From: Bradyrhizobium sp. 132
Lineage (GTDB): Bacteria > Pseudomonadota > Alphaproteobacteria > Rhizobiales > Xanthobacteraceae
Assembly: GCF_023074185.1 (NCBI RefSeq)
Contig: NZ_JADPKY010000114.1
Location: forward strand, 33,196-97,195
Length of the DNA: 64,000 bases
Direction: 5' to 3'
The notes under the pieces were generated by a model that saw nothing but the letters and a program-made list of their open reading frames with translations, was not told the DNA's origin and did no database searches. The position numbers and the translations under genes are program-made. Below are positions 9,341 through 18,866 of the stretch, piece by piece; within the stretch, counting starts at the first letter, position 1; each line of letters begins with the position of its first letter.

Positions 9341-10876
9341 TCAATGCAGCGGATCGCCCTGGCCGAGCGCGTAGGCGACGATATCCTTCAGCGCGAAGCT
9401 GGAGCCGGTCACCGGCGTCCATTGCGGGTCGAGCGACAGCATAGAGGAGTTTGCACCGAACATCATACCGAGGAAGACCTCGGCGACGATGCGACCGCCG
9501 ACGGGGCCGAGCTGCGGCGTGTTGATGGGGCCGGGCGCGCCGGTGACGGGGATCGTGACGGCGGTCTGGAACTGCCGTGCCTCGGCCAGGATGTAGGCCC
9601 AGAGCGGACAATTGCCGGCAAACACGCCGTTCGCGATGGTCGCGATCTTGACTTGCGGATCGCCCGTGCCGGGCTCGTCAACGGCCTTGCCGATGATGAT
9701 CTCGTCGTCTGTCAGCGGGATCAGATTCATCGCCTTGGCGACGTCCTGGCCGGATGGCAATCCGAGCCGCCAGCTACGCTCGAGATTGCGCAGCGCGAGG
9801 GACGCCGGATTGGACGCGACTTCCGGCGGCAGCTTGCGCAGCGGGTCCACCAGCGAGGCATCGATGCGATAGGCGAACTGAAGCCGCCGCTTGTTGTCGG
9901 CATTGGTGTCGTCGTCCTCGACGCCATAGGCGCGCGTGTCGAGATCGATGAAGCGGCCCCAGTCCATGGCGCGTCCCGGGCCCATGGCACGGAAACCGGT
10001 CAGCGCGTTGTGGTCGGGATTGTTGGGGTCGGGGAAGATCTGCAACAGCATGTTGGCCGCATCGTTCATCCGGTAGCCGGGGCGGATCATGGAGTGCCCG
10101 AGCCGGTAGGCCGCGACCGAGAACTCGACCGGCATGAACGGATAAGTCTTCCAGTGGTAATGGGCGAGCTTGCCGCGGTCGTAGCTGCCCGCGGTCTTCA
10201 ATTCGTCCAGCACGCTGGCATGGACGATGCGCGGCAGGAAGTCGTTCAGTACGACGTACTGATAGTGGAAGCGGACACGCTGCTGCACGTCCTCGAACGA
10301 CAGGCCGTCATTGTCGTCGACCATGCGGTTGTGAAAGCGCAGCATCAAGGCCTGGAACTGCGAGACGATGCTGTTCTCGTCGTTGCGGGGATCGCCGATC
10401 AGCGCGCGGCCCTTGAAGCGCGGCAGGTCGCTGGCATCGGGCACGCCCGCGCCGGTCACCTTCTCGCCGAGGCGGAATTTGATGCCGTCATACATGTAGG
10501 GCTGGTCGTTCGGACCGCGGCCGTAGAGATTATCCAGATCGAGCGACGGCGTGCGGAAGTCGACGAGCCCGTCGGGATCCTGCTGTTTGGTCAGCGAGCT
10601 TACCGGGTCGAAGGTGATGTCGTGGTCGATGAACTGGCCGAAATAAGTGTAGAGCGCGGGAATGCCGCTCTCTTCGGCGTCCGAGCCGTCCTTCGGTCCA
10701 TCGAAGCCCGCGACCATCTTGTCGGCCAGCGCCGACAGGTTCGCGACATTGTCGGAATCGTTCGGGCCGAATGTCGCCGGTTTGATCTTGCGGAACATGC
10801 GGCCGAAGCGGCCTTGCGAAAGCGGCGAACGCGTTGCGTTCAGACCGCGCGGGACAATTGCGTGGCGGCTGCTCAT
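9341..10876 (-). CDS. animal-type haem peroxidase family protein
   Basis: A 511-residue protein of the peroxidase/cyclooxygenase superfamily. The distal His region is YTYFGQFIDHDITFDP (about residues 75-90), followed by a calcium-loop-like DLDNLYG. The proximal His lies in AAYRLGHSMIRPGYR, and FHNRMVDD is also conserved in the family. There is no signal peptide, so it may be cytoplasmic or exported by a type I route. Bacterial members (peroxicins) oxidise halides or organic substrates; the substrate here is unknown. The strong SD AGGGAGGTG lies before the start. Confidence 0.9.
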   Translation of the reverse strand: MSSRHAIVPRGLNATRSPLSQGRFGRMFRKIKPATFGPNDSDNVANLSALADKMVAGFDGPKDGSDAEESGIPALYTYFGQFIDHDITFDPVSSLTKQQDPDGLVDFRTPSLDLDNLYGRGPNDQPYMYDGIKFRLGEKVTGAGVPDASDLPRFKGRALIGDPRNDENSIVSQFQALMLRFHNRMVDDNDGLSFEDVQQRVRFHYQYVVLNDFLPRIVHASVLDELKTAGSYDRGKLAHYHWKTYPFMPVEFSVAAYRLGHSMIRPGYRMNDAANMLLQIFPDPNNPDHNALTGFRAMGPGRAMDWGRFIDLDTRAYGVEDDDTNADNKRRLQFAYRIDASLVDPLRKLPPEVASNPASLALRNLERSWRLGLPSGQDVAKAMNLIPLTDDEIIIGKAVDEPGTGDPQVKIATIANGVFAGNCPLWAYILAEARQFQTAVTIPVTGAPGPINTPQLGPVGGRIVAEVFLGMMFGANSSMLSLDPQWTPVTGSSFALKDIVAYALGQGDPLH

Positions 10877-11192
10877 TGAAACACCTCCCTGAAAATCGAA
10901 TGAAACGGGCTAGTTTCTTGCGCTGGAGTTTGCAGCCTAAGCGCGATCACGCGTGCCACGAGCGAGATGGATCACAATTGCCGGGCATCGGAATCTTCGC
11001 AGGAGCCGCCTTGCCCGCAAGCCACGGCCGCGCATCGTGAATTTCTCCGTCGCGGCGACGGATAACATTCTCGTCATCGACGGACGCAGGCGGCTTCGCA
11101 CAGTTTCAATTCGCCGGGGCGTTGGCGAAGCGGATCGGCTTCACGTAAAAATTGTAGCGGCGCGCGCGTGGTGCGCGCACGCCGCGAACCTG
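10877..11192. other. intergenic region, no gene seen
   Basis: About 315 bases holding the peroxidase promoter (to its right) and the 3' flank of the DUF3551 gene. No repeat or RNA recognised. Confidence 0.35.
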
Positions 11193-11426
11193 TCAGTAGT
11201 CGCGCTGCTGCGAGAACGCGTAGCGCGGATTGACGCCGCAATAAGCGGACGTCCCGGAGGCGGTGGCCTGGCACTGCTGATAGCTCGTGAACTGGCAGTT
11301 GCCGGGATAGCCCCACATGCGCCCCTGCAGGCAATATCGATCGTTTGCAGGATGTGCCTGGGCGGCCGGGGATGCCACGGCGATCAGGGCCGCGAGCGAT
11401 GCGAGAGTGAGGATGGTGCGACGCAT
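11193..11426 (-). CDS. small exported DUF3551-type protein
   Basis: A 77-residue protein with a clear signal peptide (ILTLASLAALIAVASPAAQA). The short mature part has four cysteines (RYCLQG, GNCQF, QQCQAT, AYCGVNP), the pattern of the DUF3551 family that is expanded in Bradyrhizobium. Probably periplasmic with two disulfides; function unknown. The AAGGAGACTGAA SD region lies before the ATG. Confidence 0.8.
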   Translation of the reverse strand: MRRTILTLASLAALIAVASPAAQAHPANDRYCLQGRMWGYPGNCQFTSYQQCQATASGTSAYCGVNPRYAFSQQRDY

Positions 11427-11668
11427 TTCAGTCTCCTTCGAGAGCGAGTGGATAGGACTATGAGCTCGTCTGATGCAGGATCATGCCTGTGTTGGTGTCG
11501 GCGGAACGCCTTGCGTTCGCGACAAGGTACATCATGACGCAGCCGGCCGCCGGCAATGTGATCTCGGCCACAGTTCACGATGGGGTTCCGGCCTATTGTG
11601 AGCAGACTTGCACGCGTCGATCCCGGCGAACTACGCTTGCCTCATTTGGATCAGGAATTTTGGAGATT

Positions 11669-12010
11669 ATGATGCAGAGGTCATACTTGCTGGCTGCGAC
11701 AGCAGCGCTGGCGCTTCTCATGCAAACACCGCTCGCGCTGGCGCAGGGCGCACCGGCCGCCGGCGGAACCGCGACACCCGCGGCGACAGCCGCCGCGCCG
11801 GCAGCGACGACGACAGCGCCGGGCGCAACCAATGACGCTTCCAGCCAGCCGACAGACTCCAAGAAGAGTGCGTCGAAGAAGCCGGCGAAGAAGAAGATGA
11901 CGCGGCAGCAGGAGATCGATCACTCGGTCGACAGCGGCACGGTGCCCGCGCGCTACCGCAGTTCGGTGCCCAAGCAGTACCAGCAATACGTTCCGTTCGA
12001 TAAACGGTGA
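11669..12010 (+). CDS. Ala/Thr-rich exported small protein
   Basis: A 113-residue protein: signal peptide (LLAATAALALLMQTPLALA), a low-complexity Ala/Thr/Pro linker (residues ~27-55), a lysine-rich patch KKSASKKPAKKK, and a conserved-looking C-terminus TRQQEIDHSVDSGTVPARYR. The ATG pair at 11669/11672 follows GGAG; the longer open frame from 11483 has no support. Function unknown; likely periplasmic or envelope associated. Confidence 0.7.
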   Translation: MMQRSYLLAATAALALLMQTPLALAQGAPAAGGTATPAATAAAPAATTTAPGATNDASSQPTDSKKSASKKPAKKKMTRQQEIDHSVDSGTVPARYRSSVPKQYQQYVPFDKR

Positions 12011-12170
12011 CGGATCGCACGGCCGCGCGAGGGGATCAGCCGTTGCGCCGCCGCTGCCATCCGCGTGACAGTCTTGAAACCAGGACCTTGGCCGGGCGGA
12101 ATCCGGTCATACGTCCCCAGTGGCGGTCCGCGCGAGCGGTGCTAGAGTAGGCCGAAGCCCGGGGGGAGTA

Positions 12171-12659
12171 ATGAGTGACGACGTGAAGGATGCTGGCCTT
12201 GTGGCCATGATCAGCAGCATCCTGGGAGGCAACAAGCGCGCAGCAGACAGTATTGCACCGCCGCCGCTCATTGAGGTTCCGCCGACAGCGCCGACGAACG
12301 GGTTTGAACTGGCCGAGCCGTCAACTCCCGATCTTGCGCCGGCCAAACCCGAGAACGAGCCCGATGCGGTGCCGGCTGTCACCAAGCCGGCCGAGCCGCC
12401 GGCGAAGATCGCCACCACGCCGGATGGCAAGCAGTTGCTCCCTGCCGAAGCGATCGCCGATCTCGTGCTCGGCGAGCTGCGCAAGATGGAGAATTTTCCG
12501 GCGACCGGCGCCTCCGTGACGGTCTACGGTTACAGGCACTGGAACGCGATGATCACCTTCGCGCCGTTCTCGACCACGTTCCGGAATGCAACGCGGTTCC
12601 GCCAGGCCATGCCGGACCTCGTCTTCAAGCTGCGCCGGTTCGTCGAACTTGAGATATAG
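12171..12659 (+). CDS. hypothetical protein, Pro/Ala-rich N-terminus
   Basis: A 162-residue protein starting at the ATG after GGGGGGAGTA. The first ~90 residues are Pro/Ala/Glu-rich and probably disordered. The last ~65 (ELRKMENFPATGASVTVYGY to the end) look like a compact alpha/beta domain. I do not recognise a family. Tandem with the next gene (92-base gap). Confidence 0.65.
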   Translation: MSDDVKDAGLVAMISSILGGNKRAADSIAPPPLIEVPPTAPTNGFELAEPSTPDLAPAKPENEPDAVPAVTKPAEPPAKIATTPDGKQLLPAEAIADLVLGELRKMENFPATGASVTVYGYRHWNAMITFAPFSTTFRNATRFRQAMPDLVFKLRRFVELEI

Positions 12660-12750
12660 TCCGGGATAATCGCCAGCGGCCGTCCGGGGCGATTCCTCGC
12701 GGCGGGAAAGCGCAAGCGGTGAGCCCCAACAGTTCGACAGGATTTTCGAC

Positions 12751-13233
12751 TTGAGCGTCGCCTTTACCAAAGAAGAGAGCGCGGAAACCGCCGCCGAGAC
12801 GCTATTGCCGGATCGGCCGATCTCGCCGCATCCAAATCTCGTGACGGAAGCAGGCTTGCAGGCATTGCAGACGCAGCTTCAGGATGCGCGCGAGGCCTAT
12901 GAAGCCGCGCAGCGCATCGAGGACGTCAACGAAAAGCGCAGGCAATCGGCGGTGCCCTTGCGTGACGCCCGCTATCTCACCGAACGGCTGCGCACGGCGC
13001 ATGTCATTCCCGCCCCGGTGTCGACCGATATCGTCGCCTTCGGCAGCACCGTGACCTTCAGCCGCACCGATGGCCGCGTGCAAACCTATCGCATCGTCGG
13101 CGAGGACGAAGCCGATCCCAAGGCCGGCTCGATCTCGTTCGTCGCGCCTGTCGCGAGGTCGCTGATGGGAAAGGCCGTTGGTGACGTCGTGGGGGCGGGC
13201 GCGCAGGAGATCGAGATTCTGTCGATCGGGTAG
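12751..13233 (+). CDS. GreA/GreB-family protein
   Basis: A 160-residue protein with a helical N-terminal half (LVTEAGLQALQTQLQDAREAY, matching the GreA opening TEAG.. helix) and a C-terminal FKBP-like GreA/B domain (VAFGSTVTFSRTDGRV, and SPVARSLMGK-like VAPVARSLMGKAVGD). It may bind the RNA polymerase secondary channel as a transcript-cleavage factor paralogue. The helical hairpin is diverged from true GreA, so the role may be regulatory instead. The start is a TTG. Confidence 0.75.
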   Translation: MSVAFTKEESAETAAETLLPDRPISPHPNLVTEAGLQALQTQLQDAREAYEAAQRIEDVNEKRRQSAVPLRDARYLTERLRTAHVIPAPVSTDIVAFGSTVTFSRTDGRVQTYRIVGEDEADPKAGSISFVAPVARSLMGKAVGDVVGAGAQEIEILSIG

Positions 13234-13253
13234 GGATGCGATCTGAGGCCTAA

Positions 13254-13310
13254 TGGTGGGCGTATAAGGATCGAACCCCGACAGCTCTGGCTTCGGACCG
13301 GTCTCGCCAA
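13254..13310 (-). other. degenerate tRNA 3'-end-like scar
   Basis: Read on the minus strand, the sequence ends GGTTCGATCCTTATACGCCC plus ACCA, closely resembling the tRNA-Val end copied at 19141 (GGTTCGATCCCTTGTGCGCC...). The T stem pairs badly and no D or anticodon arm can be built, so it is not a functional tRNA. It could be an old attachment-site relic. Confidence 0.35.
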
Positions 13311-13433
13311 CTCCGAGGCGCCACTGGGTCAGTCGCGCTGCCGCGATTTACTTCGCTGTTCAAAAGCCGCGAACGTCATATAGTGAGGGCTATCAAGACC
13401 AATACATTGCGTGTCAGGCAAAGGGAGGGATCC

Positions 13434-15020
13434 ATGCGAAAGTCCCTGTTCTTCGTCATCGTAGCCGGTCTCGGCCTATCAGGACCGCAGGCTCTGGCCG
13501 CGCAAGACGATGTAGATCAGCAGCTCGGCAGCGTTCATTTCCAGACCTCTTGCAACGATGTGGCCCAGCGCCGCTTCGATCGCGGGATGCGCTATCAGCA
13601 TTCCTACTGGTATCTCAACGCCAAGGAGATCTTCGGGGATGCCATCAAGGCTGACCCGACATGCGGCATGGCCTATTGGGGCATTGCGCTCACCTACATG
13701 GACAATCCGCACAATGCGATTCCAAAGCCGAACCTGGCGCCGGGCCTCGCCGCGATCATGAAGGCCAAGGAGATCGGAGCCGCGACCGAGCGCGAACGCG
13801 ATTACATCGATGCGTTGATGGTGATGTATGCCGATTACGACAACATCCCTCACGCCCAGCGGATGCGCATGCTGCGTGACGCGCAGGCGCGCGTCGCGGC
13901 AAAATTTCCAGACGACGAGGAAGCCCAGATCGCCTACGCCATTACGCTCAATACGTCGGCGGATCTGAACGACAAGACTTACGCGCAGCAGACCAAGGGC
14001 GCGGCGATCCTCGAGCCGATTTCCAGGCGGCTGCCGCAGCATCCGGGCGTGACGCATTATCTGATCCACCTCTACGACTACCCGGCGCTGGCGCAGAAAG
14101 GGCTCGATGCAGCCAATCGTTACGCCAAGATCGCACCGGCCGCGCCGCACGCCCAGCACATGCCCTCCCACATCTACACACGCGTCGGCTATTGGAAGGA
14201 ATCGATCGAGTCCAACACCGCTTCCGTGAAAGCCGCGATGGCCGAAAAGTCGGTCGGCAACTACCTGCACGCGCAAGACTACATGGTTTATGCTCACCTG
14301 CAGCTCGGCCAGGACAAGCAGGCGCGCGCCGTCATCGACGACATGATCAAGGAGACCGGCTTCAAGGCGACAGTCGCAGCGGCAGATTACGCGCTGGCGG
14401 CTTCGCCGGCGCGTTATGCGATCGATCGTAGCGATTGGGATGATGCATCGCAGCTGCCGGTCAGGCCGAGCGGCCTCAACTTCGCGATGGCAGTATCGCA
14501 TTTCGCGCGCGCCCTCGGCGCGGCACGGTCCGGCAAGCCGGAAGCCGCCAAGGCCGACATCCAGAAGCTGGCGGAATTGCGCGACAAGCTGCAGGACGCC
14601 AAAGACAATTATTGGTCCGGAATCGTCGACGTCCAGCGTCAGGTCGCCGTCGCCTGGGTGCTTTACGCCGAGGCCAAGTATGACGAGGCCCTCAATGCGA
14701 TGAGTGCCGCGGCGGATGCCGAGGACAAGACGGAAAAGCACGTGATCACGCCCGGACCACTGGCGCCGGCGCGCGAGCTTTACGGCTTCATGCTGCTCGA
14801 TCGCGGCATGGCCAGGGAGGCGCTTGCTGCATTCGAGGCAACCAAGGCGAAGGAGCCGAACCGCCTGCACGCTTTCGCGGGAGCGGCCAAAGCGGCCGAA
14901 GCCCTTGGTGACAAGGAAGCGGCACGACAGAACTGTCAACAGCTCGTAACGCTGACGGCCAGTGCCGATTCGGAGCGCCCCGAGGTTGCGGCGGCGAAGA
15001 GATATCTCGCCAGCAACTGA
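13434..15020 (+). CDS. exported TPR-repeat protein
   Basis: A 528-residue protein with a signal peptide (SLFFVIVAGLGLSGPQALA) and several helical TPR-like units: one around AKEIFGDAIKADPTCGMAYWG, and others near residues 190-260 and 400-500 (RELYGFMLLDRGMAREALAAF). The segment HAQHMPSHIYTRVGYW is conserved in a family of periplasmic TPR proteins of unknown function. GGGAGGGATCC precedes the chosen ATG. It is probably a scaffold or binding protein in the periplasm. Confidence 0.8.
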   Translation: MRKSLFFVIVAGLGLSGPQALAAQDDVDQQLGSVHFQTSCNDVAQRRFDRGMRYQHSYWYLNAKEIFGDAIKADPTCGMAYWGIALTYMDNPHNAIPKPNLAPGLAAIMKAKEIGAATERERDYIDALMVMYADYDNIPHAQRMRMLRDAQARVAAKFPDDEEAQIAYAITLNTSADLNDKTYAQQTKGAAILEPISRRLPQHPGVTHYLIHLYDYPALAQKGLDAANRYAKIAPAAPHAQHMPSHIYTRVGYWKESIESNTASVKAAMAEKSVGNYLHAQDYMVYAHLQLGQDKQARAVIDDMIKETGFKATVAAADYALAASPARYAIDRSDWDDASQLPVRPSGLNFAMAVSHFARALGAARSGKPEAAKADIQKLAELRDKLQDAKDNYWSGIVDVQRQVAVAWVLYAEAKYDEALNAMSAAADAEDKTEKHVITPGPLAPARELYGFMLLDRGMAREALAAFEATKAKEPNRLHAFAGAAKAAEALGDKEAARQNCQQLVTLTASADSERPEVAAAKRYLASN

Positions 15021-15043
15021 GCCGGAACGAGAACGGTGGAGTG

Positions 15044-15604
15044 ATGAGAAGGGCAGCCGCCGTCGCCGTCGCCGCAATCGCGCTGGGAAGCACGCTGGCG
15101 GCATCGCTGTTGTGGCTCTATGTGCCACGGCATGCCGCCGCAAATTCCGCCACGCCGGTGTGGCAGGAGGTGACGTGGCCCTTCTCGATTGACCAATGGG
15201 GCAAAGGAAAGTCGTTCCGCTGCAAGGCGGCCGACTGCGGTGTCGAGGTGACGCTGTACCTGCGTGCCAAGATAGGTTTCTGCAATTGCACGACGGGCGT
15301 CGCCGATGATGATGACCTCGATCGTATGGGCGATACCGTTCTCCTGGGCGAAGTCTCTCCACTCGGTTCCGGCCATCCCATCACGATTGGGTGGATGAAA
15401 GGTCGCAGCCGCGCCTACACGCTCAACTCACGTGGCGCTCCCGGCAAAACGCTGGTGTCGGTCGTCTACAACGAGCGTTGCGACATGATCGCAGCGGCCG
15501 CGGTCATTGGCCACGATCGGCCGGAGACCATCGAACCCCGCGTGATCGAGTTTCTGGGCGGCAGCACTGCGATGCACTGGGCCGAAGTCACACTGGGTCT
15601 GTGA
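15044..15604 (+). CDS. hypothetical exported protein with cysteine pairs
   Basis: A 186-residue protein directly after the TPR gene (23-base gap), probably co-transcribed. It has an N-terminal hydrophobic segment (VAVAAIALGSTLAASLLWLY) and a mature domain with FRCKAADCGVEV and FCNCTTGV, suggesting disulfides or a metal site. No family recognised. GTG at 15041 is an alternative start. Confidence 0.65.
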   Translation: MRRAAAVAVAAIALGSTLAASLLWLYVPRHAAANSATPVWQEVTWPFSIDQWGKGKSFRCKAADCGVEVTLYLRAKIGFCNCTTGVADDDDLDRMGDTVLLGEVSPLGSGHPITIGWMKGRSRAYTLNSRGAPGKTLVSVVYNERCDMIAAAAVIGHDRPETIEPRVIEFLGGSTAMHWAEVTLGL

Positions 15605-15784
15605 TTGACTGCGCCTTCCCGATCGGCGGGCATTTCAATGCGGCGAATGGCCCGCGCAGCTGAGGCGAGGATTGCTATCGACAGGGGCAATCTCATTCGC
15701 CTAAACATAAACCATGCGTTTCCGTTGTCTTGTGCTGATATCAAAGGTCTCCGCCGTGTCCGCGAAGCAAAGCATGGCGGCTGG

Positions 15785-16462
15785 ATGAGACGATTTCTCT
15801 CGGGGGCGTTGCCGTTCTACGCGCTGGCCGGATTGGCCATGTGCATGTACCTCGTCCTGTACAAGACTGACCTCTTCGACTTGAACGCCATCGTCCACGA
15901 TGCAACGGCTTCGTCATGGTTTCCGGTCTTCGTGTTCGTCTGCGTGCTCCTGGAGTCGGTCTTCCCGTATTTTGGCTATTTTCCCGGAACCGCCCTCATC
16001 CTGATGTCCGTGGCGCTCAATCCGAAGCCCGCTGATGTCTCGGTTTTTATCGTGGCGTGGCTGGCCATCATCGTGGGCGCCGTTCTGAGTTACGGACAGG
16101 CTCGTTTTTTCAGACCGCTCCTGCAGCGGGTGGCCTCGAAAGCGGCACTGAGACGGTGCGGGTCCCTCCTCGACGCCTACGGTCCTTACGCGCGCGTTGC
16201 CCTGTTCGTTCATCCCAACGCTTGCGCGATGTATTTCACCGCACTCGGACTTCTCGGCCGCGACCTGACGCGGGAGCTCGCCTATCTCGGCGTGGGTGCA
16301 GCGGCCTCCGTGGGCGTTCTGTTCGTCGTCGTGACCAGACTTGTGTCGTCCGTAGGCACGACCGACGATGGGGAATTGCAGGTCCTGCTGGCGGCAGCGC
16401 TGGTCGTCATCGGGACACTAGTCGGTCTCTACGCGGCCTGGCGACCGGCGCGGGCCGCGTAA
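15785..16462 (+). CDS. DedA/SNARE-associated-like membrane protein
   Basis: A 225-residue integral membrane protein with about five hydrophobic segments. The segment FGYFPGTALILMS resembles the re-entrant loop of DedA (VTG) family lipid-flippase candidates, and YGQARFFRPLLQR follows it; the usual Arg and Gly landmarks are only partly kept. The ATG at 15785 is chosen because the hydrophobic start follows it directly. Likely an inner-membrane lipid transport or membrane-homeostasis protein; assignment tentative. Confidence 0.6.
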   Translation: MRRFLSGALPFYALAGLAMCMYLVLYKTDLFDLNAIVHDATASSWFPVFVFVCVLLESVFPYFGYFPGTALILMSVALNPKPADVSVFIVAWLAIIVGAVLSYGQARFFRPLLQRVASKAALRRCGSLLDAYGPYARVALFVHPNACAMYFTALGLLGRDLTRELAYLGVGAAASVGVLFVVVTRLVSSVGTTDDGELQVLLAAALVVIGTLVGLYAAWRPARAA

Positions 16463-16584
16463 CAGCTTGATGAGTGCGAAGAGGCTTTCGTTCTTTGCGC
16501 CCGGAGTGTGATTAGCCTCACGGATTGGATGCTTGCCTTTCGGCAGGCTCCGCATAGGCTGCGCGCTTGCTGTTTGGGGCTACG

Positions 16585-18434
16585 ATGGGCGCTTTTCGCT
16601 GGTTTTCAGTGTTCCTTTTGATCTGGCTGACCTGCGGAGCGGCGCAGGCCGAACGTCGGGTTGCGCTCGTCATCGGCAATTCTGCCTACAAGAGCGTTCC
16701 CCGGCTCGCCAACCCCGTGAACGATGCGACGCTGGTCGGCGGCATGTTCAAGAAGGCGGGCTTCGACAGCGTCGACATCAAGTTGGATCTGAATGCCGTC
16801 GAGATACGAAAAGCTCTGCGCGAGTTTGGCGGTCGAGCGCGCGATGCCGAGGTGGCCGTCATCTACTATGCGGGGCACGGCATCGAGCTGGACGGCACCA
16901 ATTACCTGATTCCGACCGACGCAGCGCTGGAGACTGACAGTGACGTTCTTGACGAGACGGTGGCGCTTGACCGGGCGCTGTTCGCAGTCGAGCCTGCAAA
17001 GCAGCTTCGCCTCGTCATTCTCGATGCCTGCCGCGACAACCCGTTCGCCAAGACCATGAAGCGGACCGTCGCCGCGCGCGCCATCGGTCGCGGCCTCGCC
17101 AAGATCGAGCCTACGAGCCCGAACACGATGATCGCGTTTGCCGCGAAGGCGGGGTCGACGGCCTCGGACGGCGACTCCAAGAACAGTCCGTTTGCGGCTG
17201 CGCTGGTCGAACGCCTCCCTACGCCGGGACTCGATCTGCGCAAGGCCTTCGGCTTCGTCCGCGACGATGTTCCCAAGAACACCGGCTACAAGCAGGAGCC
17301 TTACGTCTATGGCTCGCTCGGCGGCGATGACGTGTCACTGGTCCCGGCCAAGCCGGTCGCGGAAGGGCCGCAGGCGAGCCCGCAGGACGCGATCCGCCGA
17401 GATTACGAACTCGCGCTCCAGATCGCCACCCGAGAGGTCTGGACCGCTTTTCTCGGCAATATCCCGATGGTTTTTACGCGAGCCTCGCCAAGGGGCAGTT
17501 GAACCGGATAGCGGTCGAGGACACCCGCGCTGCTGCTGCCGACAAGGCCCGGCGGGCTGAAGATGAGAAGGCCCGGCTCGTGGCCGAGCGCGCCCAGAAG
17601 GCCGAACAGGACAAGGCGGCCGCCGCAGCCAGGGCTGCCGAGGACGCCAAGCTTGCGGCAGAAAAGGCCAATCGGGCCGAGGCGGCGAAAGCAGCTGCTG
17701 CCGAGCAGCGGCGCAAGGAGGCCGAAGGCGCTGTCGCAAAGGCGTTGGCCGAAAAGCAAGCCGCCGAGAAGGCGCTCGCCGACAGAATTACGAATGACAA
17801 GGCGGCTGCCGAGCTGGCGGCCCGACAGGCGGCGGAGAAGAAGGCGGAGGTGGAGGGCGAACAGAAAGTCGCAGCCGTCGCTCCCGCTTCATCACAGCCC
17901 AGCCGGTCTCCTCAGGAGACGGCAAAGCTGCTGCAGTCAGAATTGCGCCGGGTCGGTTGTCTGGCAACAGCAGCCGACGGCGACTGGAACGCTTCGTCGC
18001 AGCGCTCGCTGATCTTGTTCAACAAGCACGCCGGGACGAAGTTTGACGCCAAGCTTGCGAGCTTCGACGCGCTGGACGCGATCAAGACCAAGCCCGGCCG
18101 CGTCTGTCCGCTGGTGTGCGATCGCGGCTTCAGAGCTGACGGCGATCAATGTTCTAGGATCACATGCAGGGCAGGGTCCCGCGTCAACGACGACAACGAA
18201 TGTGAAAAGGTCCCTGACAGGAAGCCCGCCACCGCGCGTGAGGACTCCAAGAAACGGGACGAGCAACGGAAGCAGGTCGAGTCGGCGCCGGCCAAGCCGC
18301 AAGCTACCGGCCAGATGTTTTGCAACGGTGCGGGATGCAGGCCGGTTCGATCAGGTTGTAAGCTAGTCCCGGGTGGCTCCGGTCTCGCTTCCGGAGACGG
18401 TAGATCGAAAGCGATGATGGAGATCTGTGGCTGA
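16585..18434 (+). pseudogene. caspase-like (peptidase C14) exported protein, frameshifted
   Basis: The first frame encodes a signal peptide and a caspase-like domain: VALVIGNSAYKSVP, catalytic His in YYAGHGIE, catalytic Cys in LDACRDNP. At 17458-17462 the expected ...FLGNYPDGFYASLAKGQL reads out of frame and stops at 17502. The +1-shifted frame (from 17460) restores YPDGFYASLAKGQL and continues through a long Ala/Lys/Glu coiled coil to a peptidoglycan-binding-like, Cys-rich C-terminus ending at 18434. One missing base explains everything. Either the gene is recently dead, the assembly has an error, or the protease domain is made alone. Confidence 0.8.
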
Positions 18435-18452
18435 GCTTCCGTTCGAATGCGG

Positions 18453-18607
18453 CTACGGCAACCAGACCTTTGCGAAGCCCATCGCCTTCGCTGATCTGAC
18501 GAAGCGTTGATCAAACGTCAGGAAGGCACGGCTTTCGCTTTCTTCGATTGCTGGGGATGATTGCCCGTCAGGTAGCGAACGACGAGATCAGTATCAATCG
18601 CGAGCAT
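18453..18607 (-). pseudogene. vapC toxin remnant with internal deletion
   Basis: The first 27 or so codons (MLAIDTDLVVRYLTGNHPQQ) are a VapC PIN-domain start with its first acidic residue. The sequence then jumps straight to a PIN C-terminus in another frame (LTFDQRFVRSAKAMGF). Roughly 80 codons, including the other acidic residues, are gone, so there is no functional RNase. Confidence 0.8.
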
Positions 18608-18866
18608 GACGTCGTCGCGCCTCCGCGGCGATACCCGCCTCCATCTCTGCCACGCTCTTTGGCTTGCCCCGATAGGGGAGCGACGCGAAGACGTCCGCCG
18701 ACCTGGCCGCGGGGAACAGCGAGGACGGTTTTGGAAGCACTCCGTCCGGCGTGTTCTCGATCGTGAGCTGCGTACCCGCCCGCCAGCTGAGCTCATCACG
18801 GATCGCCTTCGGCAGGACGACTTGGCCCTTGGTCGAGACGGCCGTTGTCAGCTTGGCGGCAGCCAT
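18594..18866 (-). CDS. AbrB/VapB-type antitoxin
   Basis: A 90-residue protein with the swapped-hairpin AbrB/SpoVT DNA-binding motif TTAVSTKGQVVLPKAIRDEL at its N-terminus and a toxin-binding tail. Its 3' end overlaps the start of the vapC remnant, the normal VapBC arrangement. With its toxin dead it is an orphan antitoxin that may still bind its operator. I chose the start MAAAKLTT over the longer frame beginning at 18920. Confidence 0.8.
   Translation of the reverse strand: MAAAKLTTAVSTKGQVVLPKAIRDELSWRAGTQLTIENTPDGVLPKPSSLFPAARSADVFASLPYRGKPKSVAEMEAGIAAEARRRHARD

Noticed and set aside
9194..10879. 561-codon plus-strand open frame
   Set aside because: Antisense to the haem peroxidase, whose catalytic motifs are unambiguous.
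13254..13310. Functional tRNA gene
   Set aside because: Only the T loop and CCA end are recognisable; the T stem mispairs and there is no anticodon arm. Kept only as a possible scar.
13479..15362. 627-codon minus-strand open frame
   Set aside because: Antisense to the TPR protein gene; no motifs, high-GC shadow.
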